Assembly (NCBI GenBank): GCA_964484065.1
Contig: CAZAEW010000002.1
Location: 62,001-126,000 of the forward strand
DNA from: JAEVLT01 sp964484065
Lineage (GTDB): Bacteria; Bacillota; Bacilli; Bacillales; Cytobacillaceae
Direction: 5' to 3'
DNA length: 64,000 bases
Position 1 is the stretch's first letter, and each line of letters opens with the position of its first letter. This document shows, in pieces, positions 49,940 to 58,862 of this stretch. The notes under the pieces were generated by a model. The model made no database searches, was not told where the DNA came from, and saw only the letters and a program-made list of their open reading frames with translations. A program made the position numbers and the translations under genes.

Positions 49940-50727
49940 ATACTGGAACAATACTGGTCATTCTTGTCATTGCAGCCGGCTGTATTGCCGGATACCGCCA
50001 AAGGTCTCTTGCCTTCTCTGGCGCATTTGCCGCATTCATCGTAGGATTGTCTGTTTATATCGGTTATGGCGTAAACGGTTTAATTCTTTTAGGAATCTTT
50101 TTTGCAACGTCGAGCTATTGGTCAAAATATAAAAGCGCAAAAAAAGCGACAATTGAAGAAAAACTGGCAAAAGGTTCAACAAGAGATTGGAGACAGGTGT
50201 TTGCAAATGGAGGTCTGGCTGCTGTTTTAGGGCTGCTTCATTTCCTTTTTGATTTTCCATTTTTGGTGCCGGCTTTCGCTGCTGCCCTTGCAAGCGCAAA
50301 TTCTGATACATGGGCCTCCGAAATTGGAACATTAAGCAGAAAAGATCCAATAGATATTCGTACGTTTTCCAGGGTTGAAAAAGGTACCTCTGGAGCAGTC
50401 AGTTTACTGGGAAGTTTAGCTGGACTGGCGGGGTCGCTTTTAATCGCTTTTTGCAGCACAATCCTTTTCTCATTCCATCCAATGTTACTCCTTTTCGTTT
50501 TTTTATTCGGCTTTATTGGCAATCTTGTTGATACTCTGTTAGGAGGCTTTTTTCAGCAAAAATATCATTGTAAAAAATGCGGATTGGAGACGGAAAAATC
50601 AAGCCACTGTGGGCGGCCGACAGTGCGCGTAAAAGGAATTGCTTTTATGGATAATGACATGGTAAATTTCCTTTCAGGCATGGCGGCTGCATTACTAATG
50701 GCGATTGTCGAACTGGTAATGAAATAA
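49936..50727 (+). CDS. DUF92 integral membrane protein
   Basis: A 263-residue DUF92 (TMEM19-like) protein with about six to seven membrane helices and the conserved ASANSDTWASEIGTLS and GTSGAVSLLGSLAG blocks; FMDNDMVNFLS near the C-terminus. Plant relatives (VTE6) are phytyl-phosphate kinases, so a prenyl-phosphate role is possible but not shown. A short cysteine segment (CKKCGLETEKSSHC) lies between the last helices. Coupled to yqgN by ATGA. Confidence 0.85.
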   Translation: MNTGTILVILVIAAGCIAGYRQRSLAFSGAFAAFIVGLSVYIGYGVNGLILLGIFFATSSYWSKYKSAKKATIEEKLAKGSTRDWRQVFANGGLAAVLGLLHFLFDFPFLVPAFAAALASANSDTWASEIGTLSRKDPIDIRTFSRVEKGTSGAVSLLGSLAGLAGSLLIAFCSTILFSFHPMLLLFVFLFGFIGNLVDTLLGGFFQQKYHCKKCGLETEKSSHCGRPTVRVKGIAFMDNDMVNFLSGMAAALLMAIVELVMK

Positions 50728-50735
50728 TTTTTAAC

Positions 50736-50768
50736 GGCGGAAGAGTACTGTTTTCTTCCGCCTTTTTT
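50736..50768 (+). terminator. Terminator after the DUF92 gene
   Basis: Perfect GGCGGAAGA / TCTTCCGCC stem, 9-nt loop, six T. Confidence 0.9.
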
Positions 50769-50887
50769 ATTGGGGAATAAAAGCAGGGTCCATAAAGGTG
50801 ATTTTCGTTTGCATAAAAATGGGAAAATAAACAAACTTAATAAAGATAAGAAGTTTTAATTATCATTCTGCTCATTAGGAGGAAATT

Positions 50888-51841
50888 ATGGTAAACCGTG
50901 TAAACAGAGTAGTATTAATTGGAACCGGGTTTGTAGGATCAAGCTATGCTTTTGCTATTCTTAATCAAGGAATTACGGAGGAGCTAGTGTTAATTGACCT
51001 TAATAAAGAAAAGTCTGAAGGGGACGCAATGGATTTAAATCACGGACTTCCATTCGCACCGTCCCGTACAAAAATATGGTTTGGGGATTATTCCGAATGT
51101 AAAGACGCTGATTTAATTGTTATTACTGCAGGGGCAAATCAAAAGCCGGGTGAAACCCGCCTCGATTTAGTTGAAAAAAACGCCAAGATTTTTAAAGGAA
51201 TTGTCGGCCTAATAATGGAAAGCGGTTTTGACGGCATTATTTTAGTTGCGACAAACCCTGTTGATATCCTGACGTATGCCGTTTGGAAATATTCCGGCCT
51301 GCCAAGAGAACGTGTGATTGGATCAGGCACCATTCTTGATACAGCCCGCTTTCGTTTCTTACTTGGAGAATATTTTGATGTGGATACCCGAAATGTTCAT
51401 GCCTATATTATTGGAGAGCATGGAGATACAGAGCTTCCGGTCTGGAGTAATGCCGATATTGCCAGTACCCCAATTTTAGAGTGGACGAAAAATAAACCGG
51501 GGTTTAATAAGTCAGATCTTGAACAAATTTTCTTAAATGTACGTGATGCTGCCTACCATATCATTGAGCGGAAAGGTGCTACCTATTATGGAATTGCTAT
51601 GGGGCTTGTCCGATTAACAAAAGCGATTCTTCAGAATGAGAACTCCGTCTTAACTGTATCTGCATATCTTGATGGGGAGTATGGTCACAGCGATGTCTAT
51701 ATCGGCGTGCCGGCGGTAGTAAACCGCAACGGCATTCGAGAAGTTGTTCAGCTTGATTTAAGTGAAGAGGAACAAGAAAAATTCAATCATTCTGTATCGG
51801 TTTTAAAGAATATTCAGGAACCTGTTTTCAGGTTACCATGA
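50888..51841 (+). CDS. ldh: L-lactate dehydrogenase
   Basis: Reduces pyruvate to L-lactate with NADH, regenerating NAD+ in fermentation. The 317-residue protein has the Rossmann motif GTGFVGSSYA (12-21), substrate-site R91 (GETRLD), ATNPVD, D151/R154 (LDTARFR) and catalytic H178 in GEHGDTE. AGGAGGAAATT precedes ATG 50888. B. subtilis has no ldh here. I see no Rex or Fnr site immediately upstream. No clear terminator follows. Confidence 0.96.
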   Translation: MVNRVNRVVLIGTGFVGSSYAFAILNQGITEELVLIDLNKEKSEGDAMDLNHGLPFAPSRTKIWFGDYSECKDADLIVITAGANQKPGETRLDLVEKNAKIFKGIVGLIMESGFDGIILVATNPVDILTYAVWKYSGLPRERVIGSGTILDTARFRFLLGEYFDVDTRNVHAYIIGEHGDTELPVWSNADIASTPILEWTKNKPGFNKSDLEQIFLNVRDAAYHIIERKGATYYGIAMGLVRLTKAILQNENSVLTVSAYLDGEYGHSDVYIGVPAVVNRNGIREVVQLDLSEEEQEKFNHSVSVLKNIQEPVFRLP

Positions 51842-51954
51842 AAGCAGACAATAATGGAGAAAAAATCAATTTATTTCCAAGAAACTTATAAAATTTAAAA
51901 AAAGCTGGATAATAATAATGTTAGCTCTCAAACTAACTTTTAGGAGGTATGAGA

Positions 51955-52149
51955 ATGTCTCGAATGTTAACATCCATTTTCACAATTGGAACTGTTGTAT
52001 ATTGTGTTTATCGGTTTAGGTACAGACTATTAAATCTCCTTGTCGGTACGGGCTGGATGAGGCGGATTGCTGTAGGATCTGTAATGGGGCTGCCGGGAGT
52101 CAGGAAAAAAATGATGCAGGCTGTTTTCGGAGGACCATCCCAGTGGTGA
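51955..52149 (+). CDS. Small conserved membrane-associated protein
   Basis: A 64-residue protein MSRMLTSIFTIGTVVYCVYR with one hydrophobic N-terminal helix and an amphipathic basic C-terminus (GSVMGLPGVRKKMMQAVFGG). Start ATG 51955 is seven bases from AGGAGG; ATG 51949 is too close. It lies where the small gene yqgO occurs in B. subtilis, but I cannot confirm identity. Its stop codon is inside the following terminator loop. Confidence 0.7.
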   Translation: MSRMLTSIFTIGTVVYCVYRFRYRLLNLLVGTGWMRRIAVGSVMGLPGVRKKMMQAVFGGPSQW

Positions 52150-52172
52150 ATACCACGATGGTCTTCTTTTTT
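52133..52172 (+). terminator. Terminator overlapping the end of the 51955 gene
   Basis: Two-part stem GACCATC ... GTGG / CCAC-GATGGTC followed by CTTC and seven T. Confidence 0.8.
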
Positions 52173-52294
52173 TACGGTCTGTTTACCATTTGATTATCGA
52201 AGAAAGAGAATTTAGTTTATAATGAGGAAATAAGGAATACTTGAAAATATTTGATTATCATTTTCGCTCGATTAGATAGAAAGTAGGGGAAACC

Positions 52295-53857
52295 TTGAAT
52301 TTGAAAGAGGAGTACATTTTTTGGAGGCTGGCTCATTTTTTCATAACTGAACAAGGATATCGGCTTGTTCAATTGTTCGAAAATCAAAAAGAGTTATGGC
52401 TGGAAAAATTGGAAAATAAAAAAGTACCCGTTATTCGCTTGCTGAACCACAATTTGGATTGGAGCAATCGGATGCAAAGGGATATCGAATTTACTGCTCT
52501 AAATGGCGAAAAAATTCGTAAACAGACCGGCAGAAATGATCTGAACGTAACAAATATTTATGTCAGTCCATATCCGCCTGTAGATGATTACGAATTTCGT
52601 CTTGCGGAGCCGTTTGTCTTACCTGAAGGAAAGAAAACGGCTGTCAGTTCCATCCTTTTTGCAATGGGAACATATGAAACCGCGTTTAAAAGACTTTCCC
52701 AGCTTTTTGAAAGAGAAGTAACTTTTCCGATTGAGGAGGAGTACGCGGAGGAGGCTGTTGAAAACATAAAAAAAGCTTCCATTCATTATGCTGTGAAAAA
52801 GGCAAAGGCTGAGGAAATGTTTTTTTCAAATCGTCCTCCATACTTTACCTATGCTTTTATCATTATCCAAATAGCTGTTTTCATTTGGCTGGAAACGCAT
52901 GGAGGAAGCACAAATACTTCAACACTCATCAAATATGGAGCTAAAGTAAATCCGTTGATCTACGAAGGAGAATGGTGGCGTTTTATTACTCCTATCTTTT
53001 TGCACATTGGTTTTTTGCATCTTGCGATGAACACACTTGCATTATATTACCTTGGCATAGCAGTGGAGAAAATTTACGGAAATTCTCGCTTTTTGTTTAT
53101 TTATTTGTTTGCCGGAATAACCGGATTTATCGCAAGTTATCTATTTAGCTCCAATCTTTCCGCAGGAGCAAGCGGTGCTATTTCCGGCTGTTTTGGAGCA
53201 CTTTTGTACTTTGGAGCGATCTATCCTAAACTTTTTTATCGGACGATGGGGCTTAACGTCATTTTCATTATTATTCTTAATCTTGCATTTGGGTTCTCCA
53301 CAACCGGCATTGACAATGCCGGACATATAGGAGGATTAATTGGCGGTTTTCTTGCTGCTGGCATTGTTCATTTTCCGCAAAAGAAAAAATTATGGCTGCA
53401 GCTTTTATTTGTTATTCTGTCAACAGCTGTTGTTTGGGTATCCCTTTCTTATGGCTTCAGTGATACTGCCCGGGCGAAGGATGAGACTTCCGGCCTTATT
53501 CTCGCAAGAGATTACATAATGAATCATCAATATACCAAAGCATACAAGGTTTTAAAGGAAACAGAAGCCAGGGCGAAAACTCCATCTGCCCAGCTTTATT
53601 TCTTATATTCGTATATTGAGATAAAACAGGATAACTTGGCTGAGGCAAAGCCTCACCTGCAAAAAGCGATTAAGTTAGATCCGAATTTTCACGAGGCCTA
53701 TTATAATCTTGCCCTTATCGATCTTGAGGAAAATGACTTGGAAAATGCTAAAGTAAACGCTGAAAAAGCGGCTAAATTAAAACCGGATCAGAAGGATTAT
53801 ACAAAACTAGTCAAAGAAATTAATGTTCATATTCAATCATCTGGCGGAGGAGTATAG
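52295..53857 (+). CDS. gluP: Rhomboid intramembrane serine protease GluP with TPR tail
   Basis: Intramembrane protease (YqgP), 520 residues. N-terminal soluble domain (about 1-175), then a rhomboid core with six to seven helices: the catalytic serine is in SAGASGAISGCFGALLY (about 293) and the histidine in NAGHIGGLIGGF (about 343). The C-terminus from about 395 has tetratricopeptide repeats (AKPHLQKAIKLDPNFHEAYYNLALIDL). B. subtilis GluP acts in cell division/glucose export and in magnesium transporter cleavage. TTG 52295 follows TAGGGGA. The last 38 bp overlap a convergent gene. Confidence 0.94.
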   Translation: MNLKEEYIFWRLAHFFITEQGYRLVQLFENQKELWLEKLENKKVPVIRLLNHNLDWSNRMQRDIEFTALNGEKIRKQTGRNDLNVTNIYVSPYPPVDDYEFRLAEPFVLPEGKKTAVSSILFAMGTYETAFKRLSQLFEREVTFPIEEEYAEEAVENIKKASIHYAVKKAKAEEMFFSNRPPYFTYAFIIIQIAVFIWLETHGGSTNTSTLIKYGAKVNPLIYEGEWWRFITPIFLHIGFLHLAMNTLALYYLGIAVEKIYGNSRFLFIYLFAGITGFIASYLFSSNLSAGASGAISGCFGALLYFGAIYPKLFYRTMGLNVIFIIILNLAFGFSTTGIDNAGHIGGLIGGFLAAGIVHFPQKKKLWLQLLFVILSTAVVWVSLSYGFSDTARAKDETSGLILARDYIMNHQYTKAYKVLKETEARAKTPSAQLYFLYSYIEIKQDNLAEAKPHLQKAIKLDPNFHEAYYNLALIDLEENDLENAKVNAEKAAKLKPDQKDYTKLVKEINVHIQSSGGGV

Positions 53858-54698
53858 ATTCTCCTTGGGCAGATTCTGTTAACACCAGCAGATGGGTTTT
53901 ATCTGTTGAGATCAAAATGAGCGGAACGGTACTGCCAATGGGCTTTTCAATCGTACCGTCCGCTTTTTTTATTCCTAGTAAATAATTTTTATATAACCCT
54001 TCCCAGAGCCTGCCGATAATGGCTTTGGTTTTATTTTTCGAAAGGCCGGCAAGTGAATCCAGTTTTTTTTCATTTAGTTCTGTTAATGGAAAATGATCGT
54101 ACTGATCAGGATTAATCGAAAAAAAACGGATCCCCCTTTCCCAGCTGTAATGAAGCATCATGCTGGTCTGTGTATCCAGTCTATTTTTCCACTCTTGTTC
54201 TTCTTTGGAGGATGGGGATCGAAAAGAATGCAATGGATAGCCGGCGGAAGGATTGATTACATAAAGCTGGTCAGACGATATTCGCTGTGAACTGAAGATT
54301 TGGTTATGGTGGTGCAGCTCGGCATAATGAAAAGCGATAGCTTGAAGGATCCCGCTTTGTTCAGCTGTAATCATTTTTTCCTGTTTAAGATAGTCTGTGT
54401 TTTGCTCCCAGCCTCGTAACACGGCGGTTAAGCGTCCATTTGAGAACAATAAACCGGCATCTTGGCGCAAATAGGCTTTTCGATCAAGTGTTGATGTCAG
54501 CTTCCATATATATGTATATTGGCCATTTGCTGCTTTTTTTAATAGTGTGATGGTTGTATTTGCTTCCCTAAATGAAATTTTTGGATCAATCGGAAAGTAT
54601 GTAATACTTTCTTGAATGTTCTTGTCATGATGATTCAAAATGGCAGCGATATATACGAACAACAGAGCAAAGCCGATAAAGATAAAATTATTTTTCAT
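53820..54698 (-). CDS. Hypothetical membrane-anchored or secreted protein
   Basis: A 292-residue protein with an N-terminal signal anchor (FIFIGFALLFVYIAAIL) and a large extracytoplasmic part (HHDKNIQESITYFPIDPKIS...). No motif recognised; two stretches (about 60-90 and 235-285) look beta-rich. ATG 54698 follows AAAAGGAGAG. Its 3' end runs 38 bp into gluP on the opposite strand. It occupies the space between gluP and yqgQ, where B. subtilis has nothing similar that I recall. Confidence 0.65.
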   Translation of the reverse strand: MKNNFIFIGFALLFVYIAAILNHHDKNIQESITYFPIDPKISFREANTTITLLKKAANGQYTYIWKLTSTLDRKAYLRQDAGLLFSNGRLTAVLRGWEQNTDYLKQEKMITAEQSGILQAIAFHYAELHHHNQIFSSQRISSDQLYVINPSAGYPLHSFRSPSSKEEQEWKNRLDTQTSMMLHYSWERGIRFFSINPDQYDHFPLTELNEKKLDSLAGLSKNKTKAIIGRLWEGLYKNYLLGIKKADGTIEKPIGSTVPLILISTDKTHLLVLTESAQGESILLRQMIEYEH

Positions 54699-54881
54699 TT
54701 CGCTCTCCTTTTAAGGACTTTTACTCAATTAAAAATATATGAAAGTTTCAGCAGTAAAGACCAAAAGAAAGGCAGAAAAAGGAAAGTAGAAACTAAAAAT
54801 GAAATTCCAGTCTTGAGGCTGGATATTGGATGGATTATACTATATGTGTTTCCATTATTTCGAACTAAAGGGAGATTCACG

Positions 54882-55097
54882 ATGAAAACAATATATGATA
54901 TTCAACAGTTTTTAAAGAAGTTTGGGACGATTATTTATGTTGGAGATCGGGTAGCTGATTTGGAATTAATGGAAGCGGAATTAAAAGAACTGTATCATTC
55001 ACAGTTAATTGAAACGAGAGATTATCAAACAGCACGATTAATTCTAAGACATGAAATCCAAATGGAAAAAGATAAGCAAAAGAACATAAGAAAATGA
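54882..55097 (+). CDS. yqgQ: YqgQ family protein (DUF910)
   Basis: A 71-residue helical protein beginning MKTIYDIQQFLKKFGTIIYV with the conserved GDR.ADLELMEAELKELYHSQLI block. Function unknown. ATG 54882 has AAAGGGAG upstream; the frame is open back to 54612 but the extra part overlaps the divergent gene and is not credible. In B. subtilis glcK follows directly; here a terminator and yqgT follow instead. Confidence 0.88.
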   Translation: MKTIYDIQQFLKKFGTIIYVGDRVADLELMEAELKELYHSQLIETRDYQTARLILRHEIQMEKDKQKNIRK

Positions 55098-55127
55098 AAA
55101 AGCCTGCTGCAAAGTGAGGCTTTTTTC
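55096..55127 (+). terminator. Terminator after yqgQ
   Basis: GAAAAAGCCT / AGGCTTTTTTC, 11-nt loop. Confidence 0.75.
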
Positions 55128-55174
55128 ATTTTTATTTTTTAGGAACATATTAATAGAATAGGAGGATGGTGCGG

Positions 55175-56362
55175 ATGAAGATTCATGTTCGAAGAGGTGA
55201 CTCGTTATTTTATTATAGTCAATTGTTCGGCGTTCCGTTGGAATTGATACAGGATTCTAATCATATAAAGGGTAATGGGACACTGCAAATTGGAGAAGAG
55301 ATTCTCATTCCTGGATATGAAACGGCCCCTTATATGGTACAGGATGGAGACACCCTTTGGAAAATTGCCAAACAGGATAAGTTTGCACTTGATGCTTTCA
55401 TGATTGTCAATCAGCCCCACTGCAAAAATAACCTACATCCCGGTGATGTTGTCCTTCTCCCGCGGAGAATTACAACATCACCCATAAACTCAACTGTCGG
55501 GTGTGACAGCGAAAAGTTAACCTCTTATTTACATCAATTAAAAACCATCTATCCATTCATTTCGATTAACCGGATTGGAACAAGTGTCTTAGGAAAGCCC
55601 CTGGTTGAGGTCCGTGTGGGTAAAGGGACAAAAAAAGTTCATATGAATGGCTCTTTTCATGCGAATGAATGGATTACAACCCTAGTACTACTGCGGCTGT
55701 TAAATGATTATTTACTTTCCTTAACGAATAAAACCGCGATTAGGGGGGATGAACCTCAAATCTGGTATCAAAACGTTGAATTATCACTGGTGCCAATGGT
55801 AAATCCGGATGGAGTAGATCTTGTTCTGCTTGGACCGCCTTCCCACCTGCGTGATAATGTCCTAATGATCAATGATGGGAATACGGAGTTTGTTCATTGG
55901 AAAGCCAATATTCGCGGAGTTGATTTGAATAAGCAATATCCTGCAAATTGGGAAGTGGATAAAAAACGAAAGGCCCCGAAAGTTCCTTCCCCAAGGGATT
56001 ATCCCGGGAACGCCCCGTTAACAGAACCAGAGGCAATAGCAATGGCAAAGTTAGCTTTAAAAAGCGGCTTTAGCCGTGTTTTGGCATTTCATACGCAAGG
56101 CGAAGAATTTTACTGGGGCTATGAAGGTCATGAACCGTCGGAATCGGCTGAAATTGCCAAAAAGTTTGAAAAAAACAGCGGCTATAAGGCTGTTCAATAT
56201 GTAGATAGTCATGGAGGTTACAAAGATTGGTTTTTACAGGAATTTAAGCAGCCCGGATTTACGATTGAACTTGGCAAGGGGATCAATCCGCTTCCACTTT
56301 CTCAATTTAAGGATATTTTAAAAAAGGCAGAGGGCATTTTTTTTACTGCTTTATCTGTTTAA
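55175..56362 (+). CDS. yqgT: LysM-M14 peptidase, gamma-D-Glu-diamino acid endopeptidase type (YqgT)
   Basis: Cell-wall or spore peptidoglycan peptidase of 395 residues. Two LysM modules (about 1-47 and 52-96: VQDGDTLWKIAKQDKF...LHPGDVVLLP) bind peptidoglycan; a zinc carboxypeptidase domain (about 110-395) has HxxE in SFHANEW, substrate Arg/Asn in RGVDLNKQYP, third ligand in FHTQGEE, and catalytic Glu in TIELGKG. No signal peptide is seen, as in B. sphaericus ENP1. Start ATG 55175 is nine bases from AGGAGG; ATG 55166 abuts it. Confidence 0.9.
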   Translation: MKIHVRRGDSLFYYSQLFGVPLELIQDSNHIKGNGTLQIGEEILIPGYETAPYMVQDGDTLWKIAKQDKFALDAFMIVNQPHCKNNLHPGDVVLLPRRITTSPINSTVGCDSEKLTSYLHQLKTIYPFISINRIGTSVLGKPLVEVRVGKGTKKVHMNGSFHANEWITTLVLLRLLNDYLLSLTNKTAIRGDEPQIWYQNVELSLVPMVNPDGVDLVLLGPPSHLRDNVLMINDGNTEFVHWKANIRGVDLNKQYPANWEVDKKRKAPKVPSPRDYPGNAPLTEPEAIAMAKLALKSGFSRVLAFHTQGEEFYWGYEGHEPSESAEIAKKFEKNSGYKAVQYVDSHGGYKDWFLQEFKQPGFTIELGKGINPLPLSQFKDILKKAEGIFFTALSV

Positions 56363-56425
56363 AAAATTTCGGGATGAAGCAGTCGGGATAAACAAGCAAA
56401 ATCGTAACAAAGGAATGAAAACAAC

Positions 56426-56449
56426 AAGCCGTCTTGGGCGGCTTTTTTT
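56426..56449 (+). terminator. Terminator after yqgT
   Basis: AAGCCGTC / GGCGGCTT with one G-U pair, 3-nt loop, seven T. Confidence 0.8.
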
Positions 56450-56529
56450 ATTATATATGAAACCTTTCTTATGGAAACTGCGTAATAATGGAGTATAATT
56501 TTAAAAAAGGGGTAGGAGTGCAGGATCGT

Positions 56530-57675
56530 ATGATAAATAAATGGATTAAGAAGAAGTCTTTTCCCCATCTGGCACTCATTTTTGTCATCCTGTCCATTTT
56601 TCTTTTAAATGCTTGCTCGATTCATCAAAATCAGCAGTCCTCTCTAAAAGTCAAATCTCATCCGCAAAAATCACAAATATCAGCAAAAGGAAAGGTAAAC
56701 TGGAAATTACCGATCAGCATTCCGGATGGAGAATTTTTTAAAATTGGAGGATGGCTTTCTCAGGAAAAGCTATTATACATAACCAACAAAGGACAAACGT
56801 CAAACTTGTATAGTTATCATCTTACAACTGGAAAAAGTCAGTTGTTATATAAAAGTAAATATCCGATCGGAGCTGTTCAAATTAGCCCTAAAAAGAAATT
56901 TATCCTTATTCAATCTTCCCCATCTTCCTATGAAGGGAAAATCACCATTATAAATGTGAAGGGAACAGAAAAATACACACAATTCATTCCATCCCATGAG
57001 TTGTCGTTTGAATGGAACCCTTATAAAGAATCAGAAATCCTCGTTTCGAAATTTAATGAGGATTGGTCGTTTCAGGTTTCTTTGGTGAATTTTGAAAAGA
57101 AAATGGTAAAGGATCTTTCTGTGCCGCAGCCCTTTTTGAAATGGGTGAATCAAAATAAGATTGCCTACCTGAATTGGGATATTAATAGCCAGACATTGTT
57201 TGCACCGCTTGCAGTCCATTCTTTAACAACAGGGAAGGATCAAACTTTTTTTTCGAAGGTCTATCAATTTTCAACGTTTCCTAATACGCTCATGACCATA
57301 ACTGTTAACGAAAATGATAAATCAAAAGCTGTCTATTCCTTTTATGATCAAACGTTGAATTCAATCAATTCCTTTAAATTGCCGCAGCTTGCCAAATATT
57401 CGGATTGGCTGGTTCCATATTATGATTATTTTGAAAAAAACAAGCAGTTTTGGACATTCAGACCGAAAAAAAGCACGAATGTGGATTCTTATACAGAAGG
57501 GTTTCAGCTTGGTTCTTATGATCTAAAAAGCGGAAAGTTCACGGTCATCCTTGAGGGAATGAACAATGAGCCGATCCTTTTATCCCCAAACGGGGAAGTC
57601 TGTTTATATGGAAACCGGTTTGAAAAGATCATTGATTTAAAGACAAAAAAAATAACCAAACTGGTTAAGGAATAG
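56530..57675 (+). CDS. yqgU: Lipoprotein YqgU
   Basis: A 381-residue lipoprotein: positive N-terminus, hydrophobic core (LALIFVILSIFLLNAC) and lipobox LNAC with the lipidated cysteine near residue 29. The mature part is built of beta-strand repeats (about 90-375; WLSQEKLLYITNKGQTSNLYSY, AVQISPKKKFILIQSS), consistent with a beta-propeller. Gene order matches yqgU. Two starts are possible: ATG 56530 with AGGAG eleven bases away, or GTG 56518 with AAAAGGGG five bases away. Function unknown. Confidence 0.82.
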   Translation: MINKWIKKKSFPHLALIFVILSIFLLNACSIHQNQQSSLKVKSHPQKSQISAKGKVNWKLPISIPDGEFFKIGGWLSQEKLLYITNKGQTSNLYSYHLTTGKSQLLYKSKYPIGAVQISPKKKFILIQSSPSSYEGKITIINVKGTEKYTQFIPSHELSFEWNPYKESEILVSKFNEDWSFQVSLVNFEKKMVKDLSVPQPFLKWVNQNKIAYLNWDINSQTLFAPLAVHSLTTGKDQTFFSKVYQFSTFPNTLMTITVNENDKSKAVYSFYDQTLNSINSFKLPQLAKYSDWLVPYYDYFEKNKQFWTFRPKKSTNVDSYTEGFQLGSYDLKSGKFTVILEGMNNEPILLSPNGEVCLYGNRFEKIIDLKTKKITKLVKE

Positions 57676-57739
57676 ACTGCACAGTTAATTTGGAAAAGCG
57701 ATGAATTGCTTCCGGAAGTTGTTCCTGCGGAACTGCACA

Positions 57740-57773
57740 TTAAAAAGACTGCCGAAGCCGGCAGTCTTTTTAA
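57740..57773. terminator. Bidirectional terminator between yqgU and yqgW
   Basis: Perfect 15-bp stem TTAAAAAGACTGCCG / CGGCAGTCTTTTTAA, loop AAGC. It includes the stop codon of yqgW. Confidence 0.9.
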
Positions 57774-57946
57774 TGTGTCCCTGTAGGAACTCCGTTATGA
57801 ATGACTGTCATTACGACAAACCAGCCAAAGACGAGGACGGATGCAATACCCCAAAATGCTCCAAAAAAATTTTTGCTTTTTAGCGAACGCAGTGCACCAA
57901 AAGCGGCAAGGATCGTGACTAAGGAAAAAATAATAACTAGTCCCAA
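57770..57946 (-). CDS. yqgW: DUF2759 small membrane protein YqgW
   Basis: A 58-residue frame read on the minus strand from TTG 57946: MGLVIIFSLVTILAAFGALR, then SLKSKNFFGAFWGIASVLVFGWFVVMTVIHNGVPTGTH. Two membrane helices; the pattern (GLVIIF..VTILA, FGWF.VMT) matches DUF2759/YqgW. AAAGGGGGA is well placed upstream. Function unknown. Missed by ATG-only searches because it starts with TTG and is short. Confidence 0.83.
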   Translation of the reverse strand: MGLVIIFSLVTILAAFGALRSLKSKNFFGAFWGIASVLVFGWFVVMTVIHNGVPTGTH

Positions 57947-58184
57947 AAAAAATCCCCCTTTATCAATTAAGTACCTTGAGGTTTAAGACACGGTTATGTA
58001 ATTATAGTATATACATGTAACTTTCATTTTATCGGTTTTTATTTCGGATGTCGAGAGTGTAAAAGAATTCAAATTTCGTCTTATACCGTCAAGGTTTGAA
58101 AGGACATTAAGTTTAGTGTCTATTCTTTTTATATGGTAAGTTATTATGGGAGAACTTTGAGAATTAGCAGTGGAGGATACAGAT

Positions 58185-58817
58185 ATGAAATGGACACAAA
58201 TCCCTTTAGGGATTATGCAAACAAATTGTTATATTGCCGAACAAGATAGAGCCTGTTTAATTATCGATCCGGGCAGTGAAGGAACGAAACTCATTTCTTG
58301 GATCAATGAAAATAAATTAAAACCTATTGCCATTTTATTAACACATGCTCATTTTGATCACATTGGAGCTGTTGATGAAGTTCGCGAAAGATTTAACATT
58401 CCTGTTTATGTGCACGAAAAAGAGAAAGAATGGCTTCCAAACCCAATGTTAAATGGTTCGGAGCAGTTCCGGATGGCCCGTCCTGTTCAGGCAAAACCTG
58501 CAGAATGTTATTTTATGAAGGAAGAAAAATGTAAACTGGACTCATTTGAATTTATGGTGTTAGAAACACCGGGACACTCACCTGGAAGCGTTTCCTATTA
58601 TTTTGAACGCGAAAAGGCAGTGGTGTCAGGAGATGCCTTGTTTAGTGGCAGTATCGGCCGTACAGACCTTTTAGGGGGCAATCACTCCCAATTGATAAAC
58701 AGCATTCATGCAAAGTTGCTTGTGCTCCCTGAAGAAACGGTCGTTATGCCGGGACACGGGCCAACAACGACAATTGGGGAAGAGATGGATGGGAATCCGT
58801 TTTTAAATGGATTTTAA
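58185..58817 (+). CDS. yqgX: Metallo-beta-lactamase fold hydrolase YqgX
   Basis: Glyoxalase II-like hydrolase of 210 residues. The metal motif THAHFDHIG (HxHxDH) is near residue 57; further ligands are in ETPGHSPGS, VVSGDALFSGSIGRTDL and VMPGHGPTT. Probably a thioester or similar hydrolase; physiological substrate unknown. ATG 58185 follows GGAGG at seven bases; GTG 58170 overlaps that site. Confidence 0.92.
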   Translation: MKWTQIPLGIMQTNCYIAEQDRACLIIDPGSEGTKLISWINENKLKPIAILLTHAHFDHIGAVDEVRERFNIPVYVHEKEKEWLPNPMLNGSEQFRMARPVQAKPAECYFMKEEKCKLDSFEFMVLETPGHSPGSVSYYFEREKAVVSGDALFSGSIGRTDLLGGNHSQLINSIHAKLLVLPEETVVMPGHGPTTTIGEEMDGNPFLNGF

Positions 58818-58819
58818 CG

Positions 58820-58853
58820 CCTCAAAACCCTTCACTTGGAAAGGGTTTTGAGG
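58820..58853 (+). terminator. Stem-loop after yqgX
   Basis: Perfect 13-bp stem CCTCAAAACCCTT / AAGGGTTTTGAGG, 8-nt loop, no T-run. The right arm merges with a GAGGGGG that could serve the small ORF at 58863. Confidence 0.5.
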
Positions 58854-58862
58854 GGGATGTAA

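Noticed and set aside
50769..50887. Rex or Fnr operator ahead of ldh
   Set aside because: Looked for TTGTGA-N6-TCACAA-like sites and found none.
54612..54881. N-terminal extension of yqgQ by 90 codons
   Set aside because: Overlaps the start of the divergent gene, no ribosome binding site, and DUF910 proteins begin at the 54882 ATG.
57701..57986. Plus-strand frames of about 60 codons opposite yqgW
   Set aside because: The minus strand encodes a recognisable DUF2759 protein with good ribosome binding site; the plus frames are shadows.
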